Below are positions 53,501 to 64,000 of a stretch of 64,000 bases of DNA, in pieces. The position numbers and the translations under genes were made by a program. A model generated the notes under the pieces. It searched no databases. It saw nothing but the letters and a program-made list of their open reading frames with translations, and was not told where the DNA came from. How positions within the stretch are numbered: position 1 is the stretch's first letter; each line of letters begins with the position of its first letter. The DNA comes from Varroa destructor (lineage: Eukaryota > Arthropoda > Arachnida > Mesostigmata > Varroidae): assembly GCF_002443255.2 (NCBI RefSeq), contig NW_019211460.1, positions 34,385,952 through 34,449,951 on the forward strand. Direction: 5' to 3'.

Positions 53501-56500
53501 AAAACCATGCTACTGTATCAAAAATGATGTTGCAGCGTGAGAACCGCTATAGAAAGGACTATTTCTGTGAATTTGTTATGACGTCCATTTCTTCACAGAC
53601 AGTCTACAAAGCTGCGTGGCCAATAGGCCTACACAAGTGGTAGCACCAATGAAAGCATGCCCAAAGGTCAATATCGTCCAACGCTCAAAGTTAGTTAAAG
53701 TTCATGCCGATGTCTAAAAGCTAGCCAGGCAAACACTGACAGATATTCTTTGTCTATGCTTTTTGTGCGTCCTCAATATGCCGCTATTAACTTTAACAAG
53801 GCTAAAAAAAAGAAAAGCATTATATCATCTTTGTCTCAAGTATGATATAGTTGCAGCAACGCACTCCGTAGTAGTCTACATAGATATAGTTTAAGGGTTT
53901 AAGGTTTAGACTTGGACAGAATGGCTACTGCGGTGGAATAAACTGGTTAACACGCAGTAAACTTTATAAACTTAGAGACATCTGGTAACGAAAGTTTGAA
54001 TCCGGTCGAAGGCTTCATCAGTAACATTGCTACCTTACAGTTTGTAATTGTCCACAGAAAACAACTGCGTTTAAGGAAACGATAAACGACGTTCCAATAG
54101 CCGAATTATGCTAAATACGCACAGCTGTGATGGGACAAGATCTAAAGGCTTAAATATGTGTAAGTATGGGCCGAAAATTGCAACAACATCCATAAATAGA
54201 GCGCAATGCACCATCAGTTATTTCACTATGAACATGGCATCTTTCGATACTAGTCCCGGCTTCATAATACATTACGTTAAACAGATTCAAGGAAGGCTTT
54301 ACCCAAATTCTAGCTGTTGATGACTTCTGATCAGTTAGATATTTACGCTGTTTCGCCAAAATTAGGACAACATTTCACATCATTGACGCATAATGAACAG
54401 CGAAGGAAGCTCTAAAAGCTAACAAGTAATGTTAAAAAATATCGCTCAAAATCTGCGATTGAATACGTTCCTGTCCTCCCAGATTTTAAACTGACACAGT
54501 ATTGCTCGCACTTAAACAAGAACTTAACTTTTCAGGTTTATAAAGTAGAAAAAAAATCACCGGCGATGGAAAGCTATGTCAATATCTGCGCAAATACGCA
54601 CGCAACCCACTTAGGGCCCGTAGCCGATATAACCGTCGACGCATTCCTATTGGCCCTACGTAGGTTACCTAACAGTTTCCAATCAATCAGAACGATATTT
54701 TCGAACGATACTTTTACAGCCGTCAGAAAACAGCAGATTAATTCCAGCCGATAAAAACGAATACAAGAAGGCGAGACCTCATCAGTCCTCGCGAAAGTTC
54801 CTCGTCAATCGGGAGTCTATAAGGCCGAAGGAGGTATCTAGAAAGGTCGATATGTGCGAACGGTCAAACAGCCGTTACGGAAAACCTTCAGAACTATTGT
54901 AACCGAATTTAAGGAGTCAGCAATACTACTTACCACTATAAAGTCTGTTGTGAATAGGCTCTAGAGAGTGGTTTTGCGTTTTAGTCCGGTGGAATTTTTT
55001 TCCGGTTACCACTTTTTTGGTCCCCTGTTTTCATCTGGAGGATATTAGCAGGATCGATTCTCCTTAGAGACGACCGCGATAATATCTCCGCAAACAATGC
55101 TTTACGTGACTTGGCGCCTTCCAGAACGCATCAATCATCCTGGTGGATTTTCGCTTTTTGCAAAGGTAGATATAACGCACGTTCGCCATTAAGCGGGCTT
55201 CAGGATAGGTATTGCAGGACGCTCGGCACACCTCTTACGCCCACTAAGAATCCAAGCGTCGTGTTATAAATGTAGCCACTGTAGGCTAATGGCAGCGTCG
55301 ACTAGATCTAGCTGAGCACGACACTGATCTTTATTCTACCACAACTTTAAACCCTTATCAAAGGAGTAAAAAGCCACAATTCTTTTGCGGGGTCTGTGAC
55401 CGTGCAGATTAATTTTGCCGTAGCATATTAGATATTAGATACGTCTAACTGTTTTTCTTGACAAACGATAACTAGGCGTAGCAACGAAGCGATGCACTAC
55501 AAAGCATTGGAAAATTACTGATATAGTTACTTCGGTATGCTGCATTAATGACTATAGTCATAGTAGGGTAATACGTATTATTTTATGTATCGATTACTCT
55601 AAGGTCTGTATGACTTAAAACAAAAAAGTTGTGACTGGTGAAAAACAGTGCAAGCCGGCGGTTAATTCGAAAAGTCAGAAAACAAACCGCTTCAGCCCGT
55701 AACAGTCGATCAGACCCAGTTTCGACTACTTGTTATTGGTAAATAGTAAAAAGCAGCTTATCTTAGCCATTAATCCCAACGTATAACACAAATGTATCGA
55801 GATGAGAACAATCTCTATTCCGAGGCGATCTAGCACGCGTCTCGGTTAGAACCGATATAGATAGAAGCTCTTACCTCGTCATTCTACCGTTTACCACTGG
55901 CATCGAAAGCCCAACCCATCTAGCGGGCTATTATCGATATAGTCAGTTACCGTTTCGATAGTGGTAGCAATAGCCTGTCGAATGCAGTATTATACTAGAT
56001 CAGCCTAGCAAATAGCTGTTGTGCACATTTTATTAATCAGATAAATACACAGTAGGTGAGTGATAACATTGGGATGAACGTAGACCTTATTATTACTGTT
56101 ACATAGAAAGTCGAAACTACTTAAATCAAGTGCTTACCGTACTCCTGTCCGTTCTGTTCGACGTTTACGGAGAGCTGACCCGAATAGGCGTTAAAGCTGG
56201 ACTGCAGCTGGCCGTTGGGTGAGCGCGGCGAAGGCGAGGCCAAGGCCAGCTGATTGTTTCGCGGTATCTGATAGAGCATCTCGGCCAAATCAGCGGCTCG
56301 TTTCAGTATGATCTCTTTGGGCAGGCGTTCTGGATCGCCTGGATGCCGCGGAATCAGCTTCGCCAATCGCTGGAATCCGAAGTCGATCGTGGGCTCGTTC
56401 AAGGCTGCAGCCACGACGGCCACGGCAAGGATGACAAAAACAAAACTACAATGTAACATAAGTACAATTCCCCGTGTACCTATAATATTTACTTATTATA

Positions 56501-59500
56501 CATAGTTAGAAACAATTTAATGCCACGTTACGCATTAAACAACAGAGGGCTTTTTGCTACGATTTGATTGTACGCTTAGAAATTCAAATTGGGTTTCAAG
56601 GAAATGTTGAATCTTCATTATTGTTAATACAGTAACGAAGCCCAATAAGTAAAAGATGTATTTCAGAACTTATCGTTAGATTCGCACAAATATCTATAGA
56701 GAACTTACAGACGTAAGTGAAGCGACCAGGCGCACTTTTGCAGAACTGCTTGGACTTGTAGGAGAGAGTGACCTCGACGGCCCCGGGAAGGTGGCGAGGG
56801 GGTGTCTGTACCCGGATGGCGTGCGGTGTGAGCATTTCGCTCCAGACGAGCATCGTGCTAAACACGACCTGAAGACCCTCGAAGAAGTTGTCTCCAATGA
56901 TGATCACTGACGAACCACCTTCCGTCCAACCCTCCGAGGGACTGATCGCCTTGATACACGGCGTCGAACTGAACGGAACTGCAATTGAGGATAAAGTGCC
57001 AATGCAAAAGTACCGATGCAGATCATTTGCTAACTAGATTAGGAAATAGGCGTATGAGCTTCGTGAACGGCAGTGTTGCTACCGGCAAAAACAATCAATT
57101 GCCCCAGAGAGAATGATTAACTGGCTAGTAAAGATTTAAAAATGAGAAGATCGTAGGACGCTTTGATACAGCGCCATACTGCTAACAAGAAAGCAGTGTT
57201 ACAATATGCTAACCGTATAATTTTATGTTAAAAAAGCGAGCTTAACAAAAAATATAAACAAAGAGCCCTGTTGAACAAAGGTTGTGATTGATGAACGCGA
57301 ATTAAGACGTTGTAGTCGTCTATTAGGAAGACAAAATGACCGTTTTTCCTTTCGACTTCCTTGAAATACTAGATAAAATTTCATTCTAGCATTGTTTTGT
57401 CAATTTTTACGTAGAGTTGATGACAGGTGTGATTGAGTACAAACACATAAGTAGTAGGAAGGCGTTTGCTTTTGGGCTCCGACTCTAGCGTTAACCAGTT
57501 GAGTAGTCAACTTTACTGGGAACTAGTTTCCTCGAAGTGATTACATGCCACTCCGGCTATTTACGGTGGGCGTCTGACTAACAAAAGTAACACCTTTATA
57601 TTTGCAGAACTGAAGAGCAATTGATGAGATAAAGCACGGATCCACTGCAGCAAGTAGCTGACGACTCAAGAATTAAAGATAACCTTACTTTGTACCTATC
57701 CAACGTTCTACGTCTCAGATGAAATTCGTCTCAGATATAAAGCATGCTTTACGGCGGCCAGGTAGTTCGACGAACAAGATGAAAGATCGCGTATGATAAA
57801 TTTTGCCACCCTTTAGTATCTTAGGCTCTCCTGCATCTTTGCGTTGTGGTATTGCGTTCGACGTTGCCTCTGTTTAATCCTCGCTGACGCAAGCCGGAAT
57901 CGAAATAAAATGTAGGTAGAATTGACACGACCTCCGTAAGGCAAACTTCGTATGAGGTTGTTGTACGAGACGACCACCCTCAACGCGGCTGACTGTCCAA
58001 CCAAAACGCATAAAGCTTTCTTTTTGGATCTATCTCTGTAAAACCAAACTCGGGAACCCGTACCCCTGCGCCATGTCTTTCGTGCTTCTGCAGCAGCAGC
58101 TGCAAAGTTGTACTCCTGCACGCCACTTTCTGCCTGTTCTATCCAGTGAAGTGCGCGCATCGTCCCATCCAACAATCGCATTTGTTCGCCGTACAATAAT
58201 GGTGACATTAGAAAGGGGACGTGGCAGCACCACCGGCGACGGGTGCTCTCGGTTTGTTACCAAGCAATGCAAGTAGTCTCGCAATGGTGGCATAGTGCAC
58301 GATATCAAAAACGTATGGCCTGGGAGCCCTGCTTAGGAGGTTCTTGGCCGAATTGACGATGCTGAGGTTAGCACTGTTGCTGCTTTAGTACCCGCTGCCG
58401 CCACTGTTGATGGTTGCGATCATTGCGATAACGATAACATCTCATTTGATAATGACGAGTCACGTGACTTCAGAGTCTTCGTTTCTTCAGCGGAACCCCC
58501 ACCCATCCAACCTACGTCGTTGCTATTTCATCGTCGGGCACTCGCGCACCCCAGCTCCCGCCGGTTCGCTCCTGGGTACTGTCGCAGGACGAAAAAGAGC
58601 GCCCTTCAAAAAAGTGAGCATTGGCACAGCAGCCGGTTGATGCTGGTCCTGCTGCTCTCTTTGCAAGCGCAATACCTGGCTTAGGCTGCATGTACTGCCG
58701 TCTGTACCGCCGCCGCGGCCCCCCCCCAATTGAGAAAGGAGATGGAGAGAGCCACGCGCGAGGAGAAATGAGAAGGACTGGAGACGACTCGTCCGGCGGC
58801 CGCCGACTACGACAAGCACATCAGGCCGTCGAGCGAACGCGTGCTCTAGTTTGTGCCGGTTCAACCTGAGCCAGGATGAAGTGTGTCTGTGAGTGCGTAC
58901 GTGGCCATGTGTATGGATAAGGTCGACTCGGGTTTCAAAGAGAAGGAGATGGCCACGACAGATAAGCCAACGAAGATGGCAGCGCACACATAGCATCATA
59001 TACATACATACATACATACTGCTCACGCACGCGGACATCGCTTATGTTGAAGAAAGCAGGCGGAGTTGCTGCGATGGTGCCAGCCTACCGCTCTTCCATA
59101 TTTCCTTTTGACAGGGAGAGAATGACAGAGTGTGCCTGCAGCTTTCAGTTCCTTCGGGGACGATGGCACGGCGTCGTTGTCGTCGTCGTCGTCGTCGTCG
59201 AAGCAGTAGCAGTAATAGAAACAGAAAGATCGTGTGCTTCTGCTGCTCTGTCTGTTGATGGCCGCTTCGGTTCTTCGTTGCCTCTCCCGGACACTCGGCC
59301 GAGATGATACGATCGTTATCGTTATTTCAGTGAGAAGCGCAGTAACGGAAAGATTGCCGCTGCAATCGACAATGGTCGAATCCGAATCGCTCTCAATCGG
59401 CTATAGCGAGCTTTACTCGTACCAGTAACAACAACGACTATTCGGAGCCATACGGCATCAGGTCGATGAGTTGTACAAGTAGAAAGGCTAGATGCAATGA

Positions 59501-62500
59501 ACATATGGGCTGGCCAACGAATCGTATAGCAAAATTTCCCTTCGTCTCGCTGCCTCTCTTCCCCAACAGCTAAAGTTAACATCGCTGAGGTTGGCTCTTA
59601 TCCAGAATGCCGCTGCTGCGGCTGTACGCGATGGTGGTATTAATTGAACAAGCTTGGTGTAGATAAGCGCTGCAATTGCAAATGAATGTTAGCATAACAA
59701 TCGTATAGCTAGCAGTCAGGTCCAGTCGAAACCAAAACATCGAGGAAACCATTCTAAAAGGTACTTACCATCGGTAAAATGTGATGCCGGATTATTCAAA
59801 ATTAGATCTTCATTAAATCGGGCCCTCTTCACGTCGACTGGAATTCAGATATAAGTAAATTTGCCCGTCAGTATTCGAAACACAGTGAAGTAAATAATCA
59901 ATCCACTACCCCTACAACTATCAGACATTACGACTGTTATTTCATAAATGAACCGCCACTAGCGGCCTGCGCTTGTCGCTGTTAGGATTCCCGGAAATAT
60001 TTTCTGAAAGCGTTTTATCGATACAAGCAAAAAAACGTGCTTTCCTACTAAAGGGAATAGCAAAACCCAATCCGCTGTATGAACGTGGCCTCATCATGGC
60101 GACTACCTCACCGAAAAACTACTCCAACTTCAATGTGCTCCTGCTTTTGCGCGTATGGCACCAGGCTGAATGTGACTTTGTACATAGATATTGTCCCGCT
60201 TCTTGGTATGCCTGCATAACCGTTGCTACTTTTGAGTCAGATTCTTCGATGCGGCAGAACAGGCGCTACCGCAATAGATGCACCTGGCGCCTGGATGCAT
60301 CCTGGCCGTCTTCGTTCAAGTTGTGACCGCCGCTGTCCGACCCTTCTTCCTGCAGACCTCGGGTATTTCCTACGTATACAGTATCTGTTTGGCAGTCTCC
60401 GTTTCATCTGTCTTTCTACTAGCAGTTGTAGCAGCTAGATTGTAACAGGAAGACGCCAACAAACTGGGGTCGACTTCAACCCACCCGTTCCCTCGCTTTG
60501 TCGCTACTGGAGGCTTACCGAGCGCCGACCTCAGCGACTCTGGCAACGTTGCGTAAATAAGTGACCACATTAAGTAAAAAGCTCAGCAACTACACAGACA
60601 CTATATATANNNNNNNNNNNNNNNNNNNNNNNNNNNNNNNNNNNNNNNNNNNNNNNNNNNNNNNNNNNNNNNNNNNNNNNNNNNNNNNNNNNNNNNNNNN
60701 NNNNNNNNNTATATATATAGCAGTATTGGCGCAATGATGCGTCTTTGTCTTATAAGATCACGATGATTTAGGAGATAAACAGCGCGTCTGTAGAAATATT
60801 GTGGTCGTCCGTTCAATTACAAACATTTGTACGTGATATATATTTACAAATGTACACAACGCTTGACCTCTTCTTTAAGAATGTAATCGGCGTTGTACAC
60901 CAACAATGAAACTATAAACAATGCTGCGTAAGTATTGACAATGGACAAATGAGGAATAGTTCCGCGAGGCTGGGTGAGCCCATAGTTATTTTTAAAAAAT
61001 AAGTTGCAACTAGTCCTGCGTCAGGACAATTGCGCAGATCTGAAGCAAGTGTCGATAGTGGTCATGTGCAAGTGCACTACCCCCGCTGGCTTGGTTAGTG
61101 AGCTTGGTATCAAAGGTATTGTGGGGAGTTTTGTCAGGGTCTTGGTTAGCTTGATTGGCAAGTGGCCTCCTACCCTTCAGACGAAAGCCCACAGCCTGTC
61201 AGTTGGTATGGTGGTTTCGCTGTCAAAGTGCTCTTTTCATTACAGCAGTAAAATTGCTTCCTCCGCGCTACCAACATAGGATGTAGTCCGGAGGGGCTCT
61301 GAGGCTATACGATAGAACCACATAACCGCGTGAGATGTTGAGTCGACTTTCGAAGCCAAAGGGGAAGCGAGGCTAGGTAATAGCTTGGTAGGCAACGATG
61401 AGCTTACGGTGTTGTTCCGGTCCTCGACGCAGCAGACAAACTCGTTAAGTTATCCCAAGTGCTCCTGCCCTAAGTTCTTCGCCTTGCTTTATCTTTTCCT
61501 TCTAAATGATATCGATACGCTTAAGGTATAATACCGACTTCTGTCCTCCCTGAAGGATCCCGCCTTTTCGGCGTTAGACTTTAGCTGGACAAAAGTAACG
61601 ACAGTGAAGAACTACAACGAAAGGACCCACGATATGGCAAATCGGCCAGGTTACCTCACGCAGTCAGATGTGTCTCAGTTACATAGATTTGACAGCAAAA
61701 AAAAAAAGGCTTCGTCGCTGCTGGTATAACAAGCTGTACCTCTCGCTTGCTTTCTGAATGGGAACTACCATTCAGGCTGCTGACTCAAATCAAGTTGTTT
61801 ATAAATCTAAAAGGCACTCATTAATTCAATGTTACAATAAAGAAATTACAACAAGGGCCAAAATCTAAGCAAGAAACGTGTCCTAATCATAAATAGCTTT
61901 CGGTTAAGAAATAATTTGTTTGAGCTGATTACTACTTTATTAAGTACTGTTGATTGCCACTACAGTTATGTTAGTTTAAGATTATGCGGTATTCTGATAT
62001 CCAGTAGCCTCAGTGACTTTCCGAAGTGATTTCCTATAGATAGACGGCTTGCTTGCAGTCTGGTACGCGTTAGAAAGTAATGCTGCCAACGATTAACATG
62101 TCGTTGTTGTAGCAAAAAACACGGTGCGTTTAGTCGAACTGCAGGGAATAACGCAGCTGCACGCAGATCTTATTGGCGAGCAGGTTCATTCTTGCTCTAA
62201 TTGCATCACACGTTTCAGACTCTAGTCTAACTGGATAGGTTAGGCGACGGGGCAACAACCTGATCCTCCTATCCGTAGGAGAACAATCGAATCGAAGGAT
62301 CGGCAGGAGTAGGTATTGTCCTTGTCTATTATATACTATCCTGTAGTGTTTTGTTCTGCCAGGTGGATGGTTGGATGTAGAGATCTCCCTTTCCTTTTTG
62401 TGTACCGCAAGTCCTGTTCTATCTATCGTGGTTCTTTTGCCCGTTTCTCTCTCACCCGTCCCTTTTTACTCTGCTTGCTGAGGCTCGCGGGATGTCTTCT

Positions 62501-64000
62501 TTTCGTTGAGGGTTGTTGTACGGTCGCGTAGAACAATATGTTTGCTAAAAAGCTTATGCCAGCCTGCTTGCTGGTCTGGCAGTGACAGCAAAATGAAGGC
62601 TACGACACGGAGGAGTACGATTACATGGGTAAACAGATGCGCGACGATCGCGGGCTCCTTGTCGAGAGTGTAGTGCAGAAGTGGTAGTACTGGCGATGGC
62701 TGTCGAACTGGCCACATTCGAGGAGATGGAGCTTGAGTGTCGCCCTAGCGGTCGAGGATTGCTCGCGATCGAACGCCGACCCAACGGGGGGCCGAAAAGG
62801 ACCCCTGACCCCATGACACGCCACCACGCACACTATATATATACAACAACTAGGTACTACTGCTAGGACCAGCACCACGTGAGCTTGAAGGATTATGGTT
62901 CAACCACAAGCGAGACAATAGAAAAAGCTGGCAGAAAGTGAGAGAAATAGAGGGCTCCAGCGGATTGTTTTACGACGGACTTAGTGATTTCGTAAAACCA
63001 TTTTGTGATCTACGTCGGCTCGTGTTGCCGCTGCGACTGCAGTAGACCGTCGCAGATGTTGATGCCTCTGCTTCTTTGCTGATGAATAAATATTGTGAAC
63101 GGTAAAAGTGGGTAGTTGAAAGAATGGTAGAGGGGATGAGGTAAACCGAGTCCCGCTTCGGGAAGACGATGATCGCATCTAACAGCTCGCGCATGCGTGC
63201 AAATCTTTCGCAGAAGCGCAAATACGTTCCGGAACAGGGGGTCCAGGTAGCAGTTAGCTAAATGCAGGATTTGAAATGAATTCACAATGAAAAAACATAA
63301 ATAGTATCTAATATGTGCATATCTAAGTTGATACTAGTCTACAGTAGACTCGAAGACAGGTGATTAAAACATGCAAGAGGTACACAGTACGTATGCGGGA
63401 AGAGCTACACTGCTCATTATGGATCAGTCGTGATGGTGTAAACAAAGCCAATTTTGAAGCCAAGTACTACTATAACAACCGTTTTTTAAGGCGACGCATA
63501 GAAATACCTTCATTGCACGAATAGTTCAATGCCATACCTTACCTTTTATTTAACAAGGAAACTTGCTCGGCTCACAGAACTTCAAAAATGGTGTTATTTC
63601 AAATTATTCGCTTTTGTTTGTAAATATAATAATACCGTAAAGTCGTTAGTGCATTAGACAAAACTTCTGTAGGAAGTTACGGATTAATGCCAGCAAAGTA
63701 ATTTTTGCCAGCCACGTCGTTTACTTTGATTCAGACGTTTGTTGATCTCAGGCGAAATGACTGATCTGCTAATTCACTGATTAATTGGGCGAGCCATGAT
63801 GCTGACTGATCAGAGTCTCTTGATCGATCAACGATTGATTGACTAATACACACCTAATCCAAGGCCGACGTTCGAGTGGTAGGTGGTGGATGTGGTGATA
63901 GGTGACATAGGAGTGGGGCCTTTAGGCACTAGAAGGGGGTCTATGAGCGGCGCTGTTGAGCCACCGTGCATTGAGGGCGCTTGCCCCACGGGACTCGGCA
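50553..64000 (-). CDS. kn: COE/EBF (collier/knot) transcription factor, 3' part
   Basis: Zinc-dependent HLH-type regulator of neuronal and muscle fate. Seven exons are visible: 63854 to at least 63998, 59769-59837, 56709-56978, 56138-56404, 53288-53476, 52863-52970 and 50553-50632, about 375 codons. The first is Pro/Ser-rich and the second short and basic; both are less certain. 56709-56978 is the IPT/TIG domain ([35 protein letters not shown]). 56138-56404 is the helix-loop-helix ([35 protein letters not shown]) without the duplicated helix of vertebrate EBF. The next two are Gly/Ser/Asn- and Pro/Thr-rich transactivation exons, and the last ends in a 26-residue Pro-rich tail and TAA. Every junction is phase 1. 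The DNA-binding domain and the start lie beyond 64000. Confidence 0.9.
52215..52226. repeat. G12 homopolymer in a COE intron
   Basis: Twelve consecutive G on the plus strand, inside the ~2.2 kb intron before the last COE exon. Confidence 0.9.
52300..52328. repeat. Pyrimidine-rich CT run
   Basis: Imperfect TCTC units in the same COE intron. Confidence 0.7.
53905..54015 (+). repeat. tRNA-like / SINE-head-like fragment
   Basis: GGTTAACACGCAG, then AGAGACATCTGGTAACG, then a B-box-like GTTTGAATCC. The order matches the fragment at 12300-12378. No intact cloverleaf. It sits in the COE intron between 53476 and 56138. Confidence 0.25.
57800..59650. other. GC/CpG-rich block inside a COE intron
   Basis: In contrast with AT-rich flanks, this block is CpG-, CAG- and GTC-rich and holds several overlapping 60-170 codon frames on both strands. 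They are best explained by its composition. Its position between the IPT exon and the upstream linker exon suggests an internal promoter with a 5' UTR for a short COE isoform, or an enhancer. Confidence 0.35.
59171..59200. repeat. (GTC)n triplet run
   Basis: Near-perfect GTC units within the CpG-rich intronic block. Confidence 0.9.
60610..60709. other. 100-N assembly gap within a (TA)n run
   Basis: Exactly 100 N flanked on both sides by TATATATA. This is a placeholder gap in a microsatellite, so the true length is unknown. It lies in the COE intron between 59837 and 63854. Confidence 0.98.
60710..63853. other. Large COE intron, right part
   Basis: No exon placed with confidence. A minus-strand segment near 63090-63220 is open in two frames but has no matching splice sites. 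62820-62860 holds a CA/TA-rich patch. Confidence 0.4.

Noticed and set aside
57813..58208. 131-codon minus-strand frame in the COE intron
   Set aside because: No splice support in phase with COE exons and no homology; probably a composition effect.
58523..59038. 171-codon minus-strand open frame, the longest unexplained one in the right part
   Set aside because: It lies in the CpG-rich block, is rich in Arg/His/Cys from composition, overlaps long frames on the other strand and has no family match.

Overview
The window is eukaryotic nuclear DNA. Genes are split by GT-AG introns, many only about 55-500 bases long, with AT-rich intergenic DNA, microsatellites and one 100-N assembly gap (60610-60709). 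The recognised proteins are animal orthologues. The COE/knot-type transcription factor has a single, non-duplicated second helix after its IPT domain, which is the invertebrate form, so an arthropod is likely. A mite or other chelicerate is my guess only; nothing in the sequence proves it.

Six genes were rebuilt exon by exon with consistent splice phases and recognisable full-length proteins. They are EFL1 (2702-9043, minus, 12 exons, 1068 aa), mitochondrial ribosomal protein L10 (20137-22016, plus, 4 exons, 245 aa), mitochondrial GrpE (22887-24700, minus, 4 exons, 220 aa), LACTB2 endoribonuclease (26737-28802, plus, 5 exons, 292 aa), intronless SURF4 (35234-36043, minus, 269 aa) and ALKBH7 (39721-42177, minus, 4 exons, 223 aa). 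The 3' half of a COE/EBF (collier/knot) gene occupies 50553 to the right edge on the minus strand. Its DNA-binding domain lies beyond the window. Four of the recognised genes (mRPL10, GrpE, LACTB2, ALKBH7) encode mitochondrial proteins and sit within 22 kb.

Between these lie weaker, unrecognised split-gene candidates, supported only by splice sites, phase agreement and protein-like composition. They are an acidic exon at 489-822, a minus-strand set at 11.2-17.6 kb, a two-exon 3' end at 25.2-25.5 kb, an isolated exon at 31.74-31.91 kb, a possible 81-aa three-exon gene at 33.9-34.9 kb, a terminal exon at 45.9-46.1 kb and a Kozak-perfect first coding exon at 46784-46861.

Non-coding structure includes two diverged copies of an ~850 bp dispersed repeat (13.9-14.7 and 30.7-31.6 kb), a ~32 bp-armed hairpin inside an mRPL10 intron plus several smaller perfect hairpins, a 33 bp tandem repeat in EFL1, and complementary TC and AG tracts below the COE stop codon. 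A long CpG-rich block lies inside a COE intron. I see no rRNA gene, intact tRNA gene, CRISPR array or prokaryote-style operon.
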